DNA of 64,000 nucleotides from Bradyrhizobium sp. CSS354 (GCF_029051725.1 NZ_JAACFU010000027.1:1-64000), one strand, 5' to 3'. Positions 25,695 through 35,028 are shown, counted from the stretch's first letter. Numbers and translations: made by a program. Notes: generated by a model from the letters alone, not told the origin.

Positions 25695-25907
25695 TCACTC
25701 TAGTAACTGAGCAAAGATTTTCCCACACTTCCTACTCGCTCGCCCACGCTGTTTTTGAAAGCGCTGCAAGCGAGCGTAAACCGCTTGGCGAGTGCGGCCC
25801 AGCCGGCGGCCGACCTCCTGAGCTGTGGCGCCTGCGCCAAAGAGCGAGAGCAATTCCGCCTCTTCGTCCGGCAGCCACGGACGCGTCGATGTGCCATCGT
25901 TCGTCAT
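25695..25907 (-). CDS. Small helix-turn-helix (Myb/GcrA-like) protein
   Basis: This 70-aa protein has a single DNA-binding motif at about residues 10-50: 'PWLPDEEAELLSLFGAGATAQEVGRRLGRTRQAVYARLQRF'. The tryptophan start, acidic first helix and RTRQAVYARL recognition helix follow the pattern of Myb/SANT-like and GcrA-like helix-turn-helix proteins. A basic tail follows. It probably regulates island genes; the target is unknown. Confidence 0.65.
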   Translation of the reverse strand: MTNDGTSTRPWLPDEEAELLSLFGAGATAQEVGRRLGRTRQAVYARLQRFQKQRGRASRKCGKIFAQLLE

Positions 25908-26202
25908 GCGCGACGCCCCAAACGCCTAGATACGCGGCGGCGCCGGGCGGCGCGGTGGGTCGGGAAACCGAGTTGGCTGTTCCGAGCGCGGCGGCGCCGG
26001 CAAGCGGCTGTGGTCTGGCACGCGATTACCGCGCGTCATCCACGCCAGTCGAGCGTAGCTTCGCCTGAGAGCCGGAACGAGCCAAGCAGATGCACCCTCG
26101 TGATCCATGCCGCAGAACAATATCCATGAACCATTTAGAAAAGATTGCCGGTTGTTCCTGATTTGTAACTGATCGTAAACCATGCGATGGCAACAAACGG
26201 CC

Positions 26203-26466
26203 ATGGAAGCCGAACACCCGCTTGAAGCGATAGGTCAAGACATCGGTCAGGAGGAAAGGCGCAGGCCCCTTTTCAATCAGCATCACCGGCAAATGCTCGA
26301 TCCTCTTCGTGACCGCGATTGGGTGTCTTCTTCGAAGCTTACCGATCACCCCGGAACAAAGCTCGCCCTTCTACGAAACGGATGGATGGAGCGACGCTCA
26401 ACCGGCAAAGGTGTCGAATATCGTTTGACGGGAGCCGGCCTGGCAGAACTTAGCCGCGCCCGATAG
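26203..26466 (+). CDS. Small winged-helix-like protein
   Basis: The C-terminal 58 residues look like a winged helix: 'MLDPLRDRDWVSSSKLTDHPGTKLALLRNGWMERRSTGKGVEYRLTGAGLAEL', with a wing around 'GKGVEYRLT'. The start is uncertain: ATGs at 26182, 26203 and 26293 are all in frame and none has a strong ribosome-binding site. Two more short genes follow on the same strand within 30 bases of each other, suggesting an operon. Confidence 0.5.
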   Translation: MEAEHPLEAIGQDIGQEERRRPLFNQHHRQMLDPLRDRDWVSSSKLTDHPGTKLALLRNGWMERRSTGKGVEYRLTGAGLAELSRAR

Positions 26467-26493
26467 GCGCAAACCGGTGGGAAACGACGAAAC

Positions 26494-26727
26494 ATGTCGA
26501 AATCCATGGAATTGATCGTCGCTAGCTACGTCAAGGTGCGGGACCGTCGCGCGCTGACGGAGTTGCTGGCGCATCGGTGCAAGGTGCTCGCTGAACTGCA
26601 AGCTGTATCAGGCATCAACCCCGAAAACGCAGTAAGGGCGATCCAAGACGAACTGGCTGTGATCGAAGCTGGCCTCAAAGAACTTAAACCTCCGCCCGGT
26701 TCGCTCCCTGAGAACGAGTGGAGCTAG
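26494..26727 (+). CDS. Small helical hypothetical protein
   Basis: A 77-aa acidic helical protein: 'MELIVASYVKVRDRRALTELLAHRCKVLAELQ', then 'AIQDELAVIEAGLKELKPPP'. It starts 28 bases after the winged-helix gene and ends two bases before the next ATG. This arrangement recurs in rhizobial islands as far as I recall. No function is known. Confidence 0.6.
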   Translation: MSKSMELIVASYVKVRDRRALTELLAHRCKVLAELQAVSGINPENAVRAIQDELAVIEAGLKELKPPPGSLPENEWS

Positions 26728-26729
26728 CG

Positions 26730-26951
26730 ATGCGCGTTAACAAGATCAATTGGGACAAAATCGGCCGAGTGACGGAGCCGGGTCGATACAAGTGCTTTTT
26801 CGGATATCTCACCGTCACGCCTGACGACCTCGATGTGTGGGCACGCTATCCGGACGCGACGTTTACTCTGGTCACGAAAACGGCGGATGAGCAGTCAGCT
26901 GGCGAAGAATATCGTCTCGGCGCCTTCGATATCGGAAATCCTGAACAGTAG
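26730..26951 (+). CDS. Small hypothetical protein
   Basis: The ATG at 26730, two bases after the preceding stop, gives 73 aa: 'MRVNKINWDKIGRVTEPGRYKCFFGYLTVTPDDLDVWARYPDATFTLV'. It is beta-rich, with several aromatic residues. It is coupled to the gene before it. The family is not recognised. Confidence 0.6.
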   Translation: MRVNKINWDKIGRVTEPGRYKCFFGYLTVTPDDLDVWARYPDATFTLVTKTADEQSAGEEYRLGAFDIGNPEQ

Positions 26952-27109
26952 GATGGCGCGCGATCGCCACCTGCGACACTGCCTCTATTGGCGCGGTCTC
27001 CAATAGATCGCGTTCGGCGCTACCTCGCGGATCGTGAACGGAACCGCTAGCGGTCGAGAACCCGAGAATTGGCCCGGACCCATCGTGATCTGTGGCTGCG
27101 CTAGCCCCA

Positions 27110-27514
27110 CTATTCAGACCGCTTTGCCACTTCGGCTGCGAGCAAATCCCGCTCTTGCAAATGAGCCTTCTGGGTCTCAATCAGGGCATCGAGGATGGAA
27201 AACGCGAGAGCGAGATCGCGCCCCTCGCGCTTGAGGTGGGCGATGACCCTCTCTTGCTGACTGATGAGTTGCTCCCCTTCGCGAAGATAGCGCTCGGCTA
27301 CGATCAAGCGCTCGCCCAAACGCGAAAGCGGCCGGTCCTGCCTCCGCTCCGGCTCAAAGCGGGCGAGACGCCGAGGACCGCACCAAACCTCGACTGGGTC
27401 GTTCGCCACCGCGGCAGAGCCTAGCTGTAGAGCCTCTTCGGCGTTATTGCAGTCGATTTCGTGCGCGTTCAGCGTGCTACCGCAGTCGTCGAGCGTGAAG
27501 ATATAGCAGCGCAT
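27110..27514 (-). CDS. DUF6894-like N-terminus with coiled-coil tail
   Basis: A 134-aa protein. Residues 1-52 (MRCYIFTLDDCG, then AEEALQLGSAAVANDPVEVWCGPRRLARF) have the shape of the short rhizobial DUF6894-type proteins: strand, helix and 'VEVW-G-R-VAR' strand. Residues 60-125 form a long charged coiled coil. A degenerate relative lies at 30502-30731. Function is unknown. Confidence 0.6.
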   Translation of the reverse strand: MRCYIFTLDDCGSTLNAHEIDCNNAEEALQLGSAAVANDPVEVWCGPRRLARFEPERRQDRPLSRLGERLIVAERYLREGEQLISQQERVIAHLKREGRDLALAFSILDALIETQKAHLQERDLLAAEVAKRSE

Positions 27515-27711
27515 CGAGGTTTCGCAGCTCTTGTTCAGTCACCCTTCATTGGGCATTCACTGGGTCAGTACCTTCAGACCTTCCGTCGCGGCTTCTCGGT
27601 TCCCGAATTAACTTCCAGCAAGGGCATCAAGCTTAATCCGCGGTTTCGATTGCACCGGGGCTGCTGAGCGCTAGCCTCTCTGCGCCGGACATTGCGCCGT
27701 CCGGGTCCACC

Positions 27712-28038
27712 ATGGCGCGGCCGTCGCGCCAAGATACTCGACGCGGCGGCTTCGTTTATCCGTTGCAACGCTATGAGCTTCATTTGGCAAATAAGCCCGA
27801 CGGTGACCCGTTCGATCTCGTTGAGATGCGACGACAGATCACGAACTTGCGCTCGCAGCACTCAGACAATCTTCTCGTCACATCGCGATTGAACCGCTTC
27901 CTCGTGAAGATTGCTTTTCTCTCAGAGCCAAAAGATGCGGCGCACGCTCGACATCTTCAGTCTGAATTTGCTCGGATGCTGCGAACTGTTGACGAAATGG
28001 TCTCACGAGGCCGATCCACGAAGCCGCGGCCCAAGTAA
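27712..28038 (+). CDS. Hypothetical protein, helical
   Basis: A 108-aa protein, mostly charged helix: 'DPFDLVEMRRQITNLRSQHSDNLLVTSRLNRFLVKIAFLSEPKDAAHARHLQSEFARMLRTVDEMV'. It is convergent with the gene at 28181-28603, with a strong hairpin between the two stops. The family is not recognised. Confidence 0.5.
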   Translation: MARPSRQDTRRGGFVYPLQRYELHLANKPDGDPFDLVEMRRQITNLRSQHSDNLLVTSRLNRFLVKIAFLSEPKDAAHARHLQSEFARMLRTVDEMVSRGRSTKPRPK

Positions 28039-28138
28039 CACTAACGCACGCACGTTCTTGCGCCGATCCGGCCCTGCGCAGATGCTGGATGCAGTCGCGA
28101 AGTCGTCCTCCTTTCGCGTATCGGCGCCTTCGCGGCGA

Positions 28139-28167
28139 GGGGCCGCCGTCCCCCCGTCGGCGGCCCC
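28139..28167. terminator. Bidirectional terminator hairpin
   Basis: Ten-base perfect arms GGGGCCGCCG and CGGCGGCCCC with a nine-base C-rich loop lie between the convergent genes ending at 28038 and 28181. Confidence 0.6.
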
Positions 28168-28180
28168 GCCCATGGGCGAC

Positions 28181-28603
28181 CTAGTAAGCACGCCGCACTA
28201 CCCGGGGCAGAGATGGCAGTCTCGGAGTAAACCGGTGGGCAAGCGCGAGCACTGCGGCTTCGTCGGTTTCGAGCGCGATCTTCTGGGCGAGCATCACATC
28301 GCCAGCCGCCAGGGCATGTTCGGGAACGAAACACCAGCCGATCGCGGGCTGCCCTGATGCGTCGAGCTCTACAACATTGCTCAGGGTACCATATTGAACT
28401 CGATATCGCCTGCCGGTGTGAGAACCGGCGACTTCGAAATAGTTGTTGGCATCGAATTGCGCGCGCTGCTCTGGAGATAACCAATCCCGCAGCAGGCGCC
28501 GCGAACGCGCTTCCGGGCCGTTTTGCTCGGTGACGCTCCGATAAAGCTCACGGAGGGCACGGAAGCGCGCACTGTTAGCCTCACTGCGTCTGAACAGAAA
28601 CAT
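28181..28603 (-). CDS. Conserved small rhizobial protein
   Basis: A 140-aa protein: a helical N-terminus with 'LLRDWLSPEQRAQFDANNYFEVAGSHTGRRYRVQYGTLSNVVELDASGQPAIGWCFVPE', then 'LAAGDVMLAQKIALETDE'. The middle looks like a small beta domain with a conserved WCFVPE turn. I recall very similar proteins repeated in Bradyrhizobium genomes, of unknown function. Confidence 0.7.
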   Translation of the reverse strand: MFLFRRSEANSARFRALRELYRSVTEQNGPEARSRRLLRDWLSPEQRAQFDANNYFEVAGSHTGRRYRVQYGTLSNVVELDASGQPAIGWCFVPEHALAAGDVMLAQKIALETDEAAVLALAHRFTPRLPSLPRVVRRAY

Positions 28604-28669
28604 CGTCGCATCGCGATAGCTTAGCCGCCGACGAGACGCGGATAGAATAGCGTCTCATCCGCGGTGGGA

Positions 28670-28843
28670 TCAAACGATCCGTGTGACCTCTAGTTCACTG
28701 CCCGCCTTCCGCGTGGCGGCGGTAAATCCCTGATCCGTGAGCCGCTTAAATCGCCGTTCAGCCTCGGCGAGGCCCTTCGGATCAGTTTGTTCAAAGAAAT
28801 GTCTGCTGTCGCCTGCGTGGTCCAGAACGATCTGGGTAGCCAT
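28670..28843 (-). CDS. Small hypothetical protein (57 aa)
   Basis: The internal ATG at 28843 gives MATQIVLDHAGDSRHFFEQTDPKGLAEAERRFKRLTDQGFTAA. It has a beta-helix-beta shape common to short rhizobial proteins. An upstream ATG at 28858 would add five residues. It is on the same strand as the gene at 28181 but upstream of it, with a 66-base gap. Confidence 0.6.
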   Translation of the reverse strand: MATQIVLDHAGDSRHFFEQTDPKGLAEAERRFKRLTDQGFTAATRKAGSELEVTRIV

Positions 28844-29123
28844 GGAAAGAACTCCCAAGGCCTAGGGCTCTGATGAAGGAAACAAACCTCGCAGCACTGA
28901 AAAGTGTTCCTAAGTTCGGCACGCCTTGGCAGTTCTTCTGGCGACGCTTGAAATAAAAAAAACCTGATCCGCCGCCACCTGAGCCGGCACGGACGGGCGA
29001 AGGCCGCCGGAGCGGTAGGCGCGAACGGAAGGGGCCGCGGCGACACCGCCGCCAAAACGGGGACGGCTGAACGGTCGATCTACTGCGGAGCGACCCGCGC
29101 CCAAGGCACTGATCTGGATCGTT

Positions 29124-29303
29124 TCAAGACGTCGCGTACCAGCCGTCAGGAAATGGAATGAGCGGCCAGTGCGTGTTTTCGGTGTTGTCGTTCGCGGCGG
29201 CGGGTTTGCTCGCAGGTGTAAGATCGGAGGAGCAGGCCTCCACCTCAGCCACCTCAGCGTCACTCGCCGGGCTGCGCGCGGCGCACCTCAAATCGATTTG
29301 CAT
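29124..29303 (-). CDS. Small hypothetical protein ending in a WPLIPFPDGWY motif
   Basis: A 59-aa frame from the ATG at 29303 (another at 29309) has an acidic low-complexity N-terminal half and ends 'HWPLIPFPDGWYATS'. That C-terminal motif recurs in short rhizobial proteins as far as I recall. No function is known. Confidence 0.5.
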   Translation of the reverse strand: MQIDLRCAARSPASDAEVAEVEACSSDLTPASKPAAANDNTENTHWPLIPFPDGWYATS

Positions 29304-29309
29304 GAACAA

Positions 29310-29806
29310 AGCTCCCCACCGGAAGCGCGGTTAAATGTGCAGAGTTCTCAAAAAATCGATCAAGACTTAATCACCCCACAACATATGGGGTCGCGTTGGC
29401 TAGCGATAGGAGCGCGAACCTGACCTAGTTGGTGGCCAGCTACTCACCCGTTGCCGCGCGCCGACAAACGAAAACGGGGTTTCGGGAAAGCACGTGGAGA
29501 TCGCCCTGAAAGCAAAAGGAGCCAACGCCCGAGGTAAGATCGCCGGATCACCGTCGTTTAAGGTCGCGCTTCTTCCATAGTGCCCCTAACTCCTCACCAT
29601 CTGGCGCCATTAGCTGCGCGCGCGACAGGCTGCACAGAGTAGCATTCGAAACTGACGTGAGGCCTAAAGCGAAAATAGTTCCGCTTTGACCCTCTGGCGG
29701 AACTTAACTCGCTGCGCTGAACGACAAATTTAGTTATGCCCAGTAATCATGATGACTCCACCGCAATAATAAAAAATAAGGTTGGGCAGAAGCAGGGAGT
29801 TTTTCG
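29310..29806. other. Intergenic stretch, nothing recognised
   Basis: About 500 bases with A/T-richer patches and no supportable gene. The last 100 bases should hold the promoter of the small gene at 29807. Confidence 0.4.
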
Positions 29807-29944
29807 ATGGAAGCTATGCGCCGCTTTCGCGCGATGGCGTTGCTGTGCCGACAAGCCGCCGTGCGTGATCCCGAGAGAAGCTGGAAGCTGCTCGCAGAGG
29901 CAGAGTACTGGGAGCATCTGGCGGTTTCGGCTCTAGCTCACTGA
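29807..29944 (+). CDS. Very small rhizobial protein (45 aa)
   Basis: ATG at 29807 follows AGGGAG by eight bases. The 45 codons begin MEAMRRFRAMALLCRQAAV and continue DPERSWKLLAEAEYWEHLA, a pair of amphipathic helices. Similar short proteins are, as I recall, repeated through Bradyrhizobium genomes. No function is known. Confidence 0.6.
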   Translation: MEAMRRFRAMALLCRQAAVRDPERSWKLLAEAEYWEHLAVSALAH

Positions 29945-30014
29945 GCTTCGGCCTAGCGATTATTCGACCTTCTCTCGTTTTTCGCCGACTACTTCACAAA
30001 ATTAGGGGCGGGTA

Positions 30015-30188
30015 ATGTCCAGTATTCGTCAAGTTTATAATTGTGCGGTTCTGCGTGAACGTCTGCAAACGATGCTGGCGGAGCTTAGAGAAGTCGAGAA
30101 GCTTCGAAACAGAGTCCGAGATGTAGAAGCGAGAACAATCGTCAGGAGACGGCGTGCCAAATTGAGCGGCAGATCAAGAGCGGTTTGA
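30015..30188 (+). CDS. Very small coiled-coil protein (57 aa)
   Basis: ATG at 30015 follows GGGGCGGG. The product (MSSIRQVYNCAVLRERLQ, then TMLAELREVEKLRNRVRDVEAR) is one long charged helix with a basic tail. It lies 70 bases after another very small gene on the same strand. Confidence 0.5.
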   Translation: MSSIRQVYNCAVLRERLQTMLAELREVEKLRNRVRDVEARTIVRRRRAKLSGRSRAV

Positions 30189-30501
30189 AGACGACGCTAG
30201 GTCGCAACCCGAACATTGGGCTGGATGGGCTCGCCCGCGCGACGTCGATGTGCGGATTGCGAGCCATCATGAAAGCTAACATCCTTTGGAAGCAAGGCTT
30301 GCGTCTCCATCCCCGCGAGTAAGACGAATGCTGGCAGGAGCTGGTCGGCATCGTTGATAGCCCTGCCACAACGGCGACGACAGCCGTTGGTACACGAATA
30401 GATCAGGGCGCCGTTCTCCAGGAGAACCATCTGAGGCCCAGCCGCTCCGAGTCAGAATTGCGTCCTTTCATCCTAGCATTCCGCCGGGCTGAGTGTCGTT
30501 G

Positions 30502-30731
30502 ATGCGCTACGTGGCGTACGCGGTAGATTTGTCCGGAGCGGCAGTCGCCATCTACGAATTGGAACGTGCGGGCGATGATGGAGCAAGGCACCGAGCGGAG
30601 AAGTTTCTCGAAGCAGATCCGACGTAGAATGGGACGGAGTGCGGCGCGTTGCGCGGCTCACCCGTCCAGCAGCCGAAAGCGGGCGACTGATTACAATTGA
30701 GGCGACGGGCCTCTCCGTCCCCAATCAGTGA
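30502..30731 (+). pseudogene. Frameshifted DUF6894-like small gene
   Basis: From ATG 30502 the frame reads MRYVAYAVDLSGAAVAIYEL and on to 'AEKFLEADPT', then a TAG at 30625. One frame over, from 30630, it continues 'WDGVRRVARLTRPAAESGR' to a TGA at 30729. Together these rebuild the strand-helix-'VEVW-G-R-VARL' shape of the gene at 27110-27514. A small indel at about 30625 breaks it. Confidence 0.5.
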
Positions 30732-31182
30732 AGCACCTGTATCGAACCCGGATGTTGATAACGAATAGCTCGCGATCTAAGCTTGCAACCCTATTTAAGG
30801 ATTGAAGAGCGGCTCATTTCAAGTAAGTAGTGTTCCGAGGCGTACCATGAATAGTCGTGCGCGGCTGTACAATCGGTCTTTTGCCTTGTGGCAGCGTTGT
30901 GAGGCGCCCGCACTAGATTTTTGACTGGTCCCCTTCGCCCTGCGGTTCTGAAGGCGCCGTTACTTCGTACGGTTGAACGCCGCGTGATAGCTCGCCACTA
31001 GGCGCACTTCTTTTCTGCTCAGCCTGCCAAGGTGTTCTTGTCAACCGCAACCTGCGGCTGCCCAGCTGAAGTCATAATGAGCGCCCAACAACTTCATTGT
31101 GACAACAGCGACAAGAACGCAGATGATCTGCAACAACGTTCTGGTCGAGAACACTCTATTGAAGCGCGTCATGGTGCGCCTT
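30732..31182. other. Intergenic stretch, nothing recognised
   Basis: About 450 bases without a supportable gene. Short frames on both strands are not protein-like. Confidence 0.4.
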
Positions 31183-31383
31183 CTAGCGCTGGTGACCGAG
31201 CCGGATTCCAAGCTTGAGCGCCTTTTGGCGGAGTGAGCCTTCGGAGCGCTTTGTGAGCTTCGCAATTTTCGCAACCGGAGTCTTCGCTTTCGAATGAGCG
31301 CGCAGCTCCTTCACGTCAGCCTTCGTGTATTCACGACGCACAGGTTTCTTCTTCGTAGCCGTCTTCTTTGCCTTCTTCGCCAC
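31183..31383 (-). CDS. Small lysine-rich DNA-binding-like protein
   Basis: This 66-aa protein starts with a basic stretch (AKKAKKTATKKKPVRREY), followed by a helix-turn-helix-like 'VKELRAHSKAKTPVAKIAKLTKRSEGSLRQKALKLGI'. Similar lysine-rich short proteins are widespread in rhizobia. It probably binds nucleic acid. Confidence 0.65.
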   Translation of the reverse strand: MAKKAKKTATKKKPVRREYTKADVKELRAHSKAKTPVAKIAKLTKRSEGSLRQKALKLGIRLGHQR

Positions 31384-31851
31384 TCTTAGCTCCTCGATTC
31401 GAAAGTGGGCGTACTAGCACAGCTACATTGAGGCGCAACTCTCCATCAGTTGACCCGATCCGCTGGTCCGATGCGTGAACTCGCTCAGATGTAAGTTTTG
31501 CCGGCGATTTGATGCCGGAGAGATTCGGTATGTGCCCGAAGTTCAAGCACGCATTAATGCGGTGCTGGCGGCGGGTATGACCACCGGTGCTGCCAAATTC
31601 TCCACGGCGAGCGCGGCATCCAGACGTTTGGAAAGGCCCGGGCGCTGGCGCGCCTTCACGCCGACCTTCGTCTTTTCTTTGCACACGGGCCAAGTGAGCA
31701 CGGGCACGGCGTGCTGCGAGCTTGCCCACAGCGCATCCGGTCTGTCCGATTTGCACGCTACAGCGCACAGAAGTTATGCGCCTCCGATCCGCGGCGCGAC
31801 GCACCTCTTCGTTTGTCGCCGGACGGCCAAGGCTTGAATTGCGAGCAGATT
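31384..31851. other. Intergenic stretch downstream of ybgC copy
   Basis: Long frames exist on both strands here, but their composition is not protein-like. The tol genes usually found after ybgC are absent, which supports the view that this ybgC copy is island-borne. Confidence 0.4.
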
Positions 31852-32295
31852 TCATTTATGCCCTTCTATAGCAAGCCGCAGCGCCTTCGGGATACGCTGC
31901 GCTTTTCCGCATGAGATAAACGCCACACGTACACGCGCCGTGACCAAGAGATCCTCTGCGCGCCTGCATTCCTGCAGTAACGTAATTGACGCGCCTCTCA
32001 CCTCTTGCGGGAGAGTAACGACGTCAAGCACGTCGTCCAAGACTGCCGGCCTTAGAAAATCGATTGTCATCGACCGGACGACAAAGGCAAAGCCGGGCGC
32101 ATCGTTCCGCGCCTCTTGGAGCAGCGCGTGCTGACTCGTTCCGAGCAGGCGCAAGTAATTCGTCCTGCCGCGTTCCATGAAGCGTAAAAAATTTGCGTGA
32201 TACACAATTTGGCCGGAATCCGTATCTTCGAAATAGACGCGGACCTGCATCTGATGGCGTCCATCGCGAATTTCGCCGTCAAGAGAGGCTGTCAC
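31852..32295 (-). CDS. ybgC: YbgC-type acyl-CoA thioesterase, island-borne copy
   Basis: From a GTG at 32295 the frame gives 147 aa: 'VRVYFEDTDSGQIVYHANFLRFMERGRTNYLR' carries the hot-dog thioesterase catalytic Asp, followed by 'MTIDFLRPAVLDDVLDVVT'. The length is normal for YbgC of the Tol-Pal system. The same GTG start and N-terminus occur at 35090 in the truncated host gene, with mostly silent differences, so this is a diverged copy. It has no tolQ after it. It probably replaces the host gene broken by the island. Confidence 0.85.
   Translation of the reverse strand: MTASLDGEIRDGRHQMQVRVYFEDTDSGQIVYHANFLRFMERGRTNYLRLLGTSQHALLQEARNDAPGFAFVVRSMTIDFLRPAVLDDVLDVVTLPQEVRGASITLLQECRRAEDLLVTARVRVAFISCGKAQRIPKALRLAIEGHK
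32217..32250. repeat. att-like repeat within the island ybgC copy
   Basis: These 34 bases match 35012-35045 at 30 positions, both inside the ybgC 5' region. The right copy is the site where the serine recombinase gene ends. This copy may be the partner site, or simply homologous coding sequence. Confidence 0.55.
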
Positions 32296-32361
32296 AGTGC
32301 GATTTCCCTTGTTGGGTTTTCGAGAACTCGTTCTCTTGCACGGACGCTCTTTTCCAAGCAA

Positions 32362-33182
32362 TCATCAAAATCTTGGGCATTGCAGCGCCCTCTCGTTCGC
32401 GCTGTGCGCATCGGGCGGGCAAGCGCCGAAGGGGTTCTCGCCCGCAGTGCTGGTACGTTGTTCGATATGATATCTGGAAGGTTAGGGCAGGTCCAATAGC
32501 AGTCAGCTGCTTTGGCGTCGTCTCCCGCAGCGGTGCAGATGACGGCTCCGATGGTTGCCAGGAGTTGGCATCGGATTCGCGTCGCAGGAGCGCGAGCAGT
32601 TAGATCCATCCGGCCCCAGAGTCGCAGGCCAGCGGGTCGGTGCGACTCCGACGTGCCTTGCGTCCCATTCAATGACGTTCGTCGTGTAATGACTGCGAAA
32701 ACGGCATCGTCATGCCGATGAACCGGATCAATCGGATGTCTCGCACCCTCAGACACAAGTATTTCTACTCCGCTTTGCTTAGCAAATTCCCGCCGGCTTA
32801 CGATTAGCTTCGCAGCGACGCGCTCGCGCCGTACATTCGAAGAATCTCATTTTCATTCACGGCTGCAACAGTCAACATGAATAGGCTCGCCATTGCCAAT
32901 TGAGACTTCCATGAGCGCTGCGGGAGCAAAAGTCATCCGTCGCCCTGTCGTGACTCTTGTCAGGTCATGGCGCTTGCCGACTGAGGCTGCTGCCGGATGG
33001 CGATCCGCATCAGGCGAAAGCCGAATGCAGGGGCTTCGATCGAGCCTCCGAACGGAGCATGCGAACGCCGCACGTGATCCCAGCCGCCTATTCATAGCGC
33101 GCGCTAGAAATTTACGGTAGCTTGTGAAGGCTTCGCTGTAATGCCTATCCGAATCCGGTCGCCTCGGGGCCAAAAGGCGATC
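32362..33182. other. Region between ybgC copy and recombinase operon
   Basis: About 820 bases without a gene I can support. Frames on both strands look like noise. Promoters for the divergent ybgC copy and recombinase units are expected here. Confidence 0.4.
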
Positions 33183-33404
33183 ATGCGACCGCTTGATCCT
33201 TCTCACCTGCAAAGTTGGGACAATCCCAACAATGAGGAAATTTGGCTTGAGCTGGCGCGTGCCATTGGACGGCAGCTTGCGCGGGATGAACAAGGCGTTG
33301 CGGGGCAGTCGATAGGGGAACGGGATGGCGACACGATCACAAAAAAAGAGGGCCGCGATATACGCCCGCTACTCGAGCGACATGCAAAAAGTGACCTCGA
33401 TTGA
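33183..33404 (+). CDS. Small protein overlapping the recombinase start
   Basis: From ATG 33183 the frame gives 73 aa: 'MRPLDPSHLQSWDNPNNEEIWLELARAIGRQLARDEQG'. It overlaps the first 80 bases of the serine recombinase gene in another frame. Short genes of this kind are often found directly before serine recombinases in rhizobia. It may assist or regulate recombination. Confidence 0.5.
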   Translation: MRPLDPSHLQSWDNPNNEEIWLELARAIGRQLARDEQGVAGQSIGERDGDTITKKEGRDIRPLLERHAKSDLD

Positions 33405-35028
33405 TGGTCAGCTATTACTCTGCCGGAAGGTCGCCGCACGCAATAGCCTCGATGTCGTTGGTGAATTTGTCGACGCTGCAAAGTCTGGCCTTACCGAAGA
33501 CAAGCGCGATGGCTATCAGCGTTTGCTCGAAGGTGTGCGAAAGCAAGACTTCGACGTGATCATCGTCGAGCATTTCGACCGCTTGTCGCGCGACCCCGCC
33601 ACAATCCAGCGGCTCAAGCAGGTGTTTGAGTTCAACCGCGTTGAGCTGATGGATCAGAAAGGCGTTTATGCGACGGCGACTGACATCAGCATCGCAAGTC
33701 TCTACAATACGATCTACAAGCCACAGCTCGCCGACAAGGTTCGGCGCGGGCACGATAACGCTGTCAGCAACGGAAGAATTCCCGGCTCATACGCCTATGG
33801 TTATCGGCCAAGGCCGGGCGCGCCTGGCGAGCGGATGATCGATGAGAGCGAAGCGAAGATCGTGCGCCGTATCTTCATCGAGTATACGTCGGGCCGTTCA
33901 ACGCGAGATATCGCCGCCGATCTTACCCGCGAACGCGTGCCCACGCCTGGGGCCACTCGTCATAAGAACAAGGCTGGTCGTACCACCTGGAATCATCAGT
34001 GCATCACTGGCGGCCGCCATGGTCGCGGCATTATCGGCAACGAACTGTATATCGGCGAAATACATTGGAATGTTCGCTCAACAATTCTCAATCCGGAAAC
34101 GCAGAAGAAGCAGAAGCGCCGCAATCCTGAAGAACGCCACATCATCGTCAAAAACGCCGAGCTGCGGATCGTTCCCGAAACGCTCTGGGATAGAGCGCAG
34201 AAGGTTCGCAGTGAGCGCGCTATCCACCTGTTCGGACCGACCGGCAAGCCGCGGCGCCGACCCGTGGTCCCGCGCAACAACGAGCATCCGCTTGCAGGAG
34301 TCCTTCGGTGCGGCGTTTGCTATGGCCATATGCGAATCGCTCAGTCCTCCCGGAATGGCGGACCACGCGCCGCATGCGCCAACGCGCATCAGCGAAGCAC
34401 CTGCGAGCATACCCGCAGCTTTGATATGGACGTTCTACTGAAGGATGTTGCGGAAAAAATGGAAGTAAGATTGCTTTCTCCGAAAGCCATTGAAGAGGCG
34501 ATGCGTGCCTGGAAGGAGGAGCAGAAGAGCAATCCGCAAAAGACCAGCGAACGCTCTAACCTAGAGCGTCGGTGCCATGTGTTGAACACTGAGATCGAAC
34601 GCTTGTCATATGCGATCGCGAACAGCCGTCGCAAGCCGGATGAGTTAGTCAAGCGGATAGATGAATGTGACGCGGAGCGGGAAACTCTCGAGGAGCGCCT
34701 GCGGTTGCTCGGCAACGGTGGCGAAAACGTGATCCCGTTCGATCATCCGAGGTTTGGTGACCGATATTGTTCGGAGGCAAAGAGACTGGTCACCGCGCTC
34801 AAGACAAATCCGAAGGCGATCGAGACTCGTGTCGCTTTCCGCAACCTGCTCAACTGCATTATAGTGCATCCGGCGCGCAAGCGGATGCCCTACGAGTACA
34901 CCCCGTACTTGAACGCCGCAGCCCTTTTCAGCCCGCAGCTTTTCCCAGAAAACTGTCCCAAAACAGGGAACATCAGCACGTTGAGCTGTTACGACAACGT
35001 CCAGTCTGAGAAATCCGTGTCCTCGTAG
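33325..35028 (+). CDS. Large serine recombinase (site-specific integrase)
   Basis: A 567-aa protein with the domains of large serine integrases in order. The resolvase domain holds the nucleophile S17 in 'YARYSSD' and 'EHFDRLSRD'. Then come the recombinase domain ('YAYGYRPRPG', 'RRIFIEYTSGRSTRDIAADL'), a zinc ribbon from C329 and C332 ('CGVCYGHM'), and a coiled coil at about 390-475. It would cut and join att sites without host factors. The last codons (SVSS and the TAG) are also the antisense of host ybgC codons, so the gene ends inside the att junction. This is the likely integrase for the island, or for its rightmost segment. Confidence 0.92.
   Translation: MATRSQKKRAAIYARYSSDMQKVTSIDGQLLLCRKVAARNSLDVVGEFVDAAKSGLTEDKRDGYQRLLEGVRKQDFDVIIVEHFDRLSRDPATIQRLKQVFEFNRVELMDQKGVYATATDISIASLYNTIYKPQLADKVRRGHDNAVSNGRIPGSYAYGYRPRPGAPGERMIDESEAKIVRRIFIEYTSGRSTRDIAADLTRERVPTPGATRHKNKAGRTTWNHQCITGGRHGRGIIGNELYIGEIHWNVRSTILNPETQKKQKRRNPEERHIIVKNAELRIVPETLWDRAQKVRSERAIHLFGPTGKPRRRPVVPRNNEHPLAGVLRCGVCYGHMRIAQSSRNGGPRAACANAHQRSTCEHTRSFDMDVLLKDVAEKMEVRLLSPKAIEEAMRAWKEEQKSNPQKTSERSNLERRCHVLNTEIERLSYAIANSRRKPDELVKRIDECDAERETLEERLRLLGNGGENVIPFDHPRFGDRYCSEAKRLVTALKTNPKAIETRVAFRNLLNCIIVHPARKRMPYEYTPYLNAAALFSPQLFPENCPKTGNISTLSCYDNVQSEKSVSS

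Noticed and set aside
31331..31855. 174-codon minus-strand frame after the ybgC copy
   Set aside because: Arg/Gly-rich with no predicted structure; it overlaps the start of the small lysine-rich gene.
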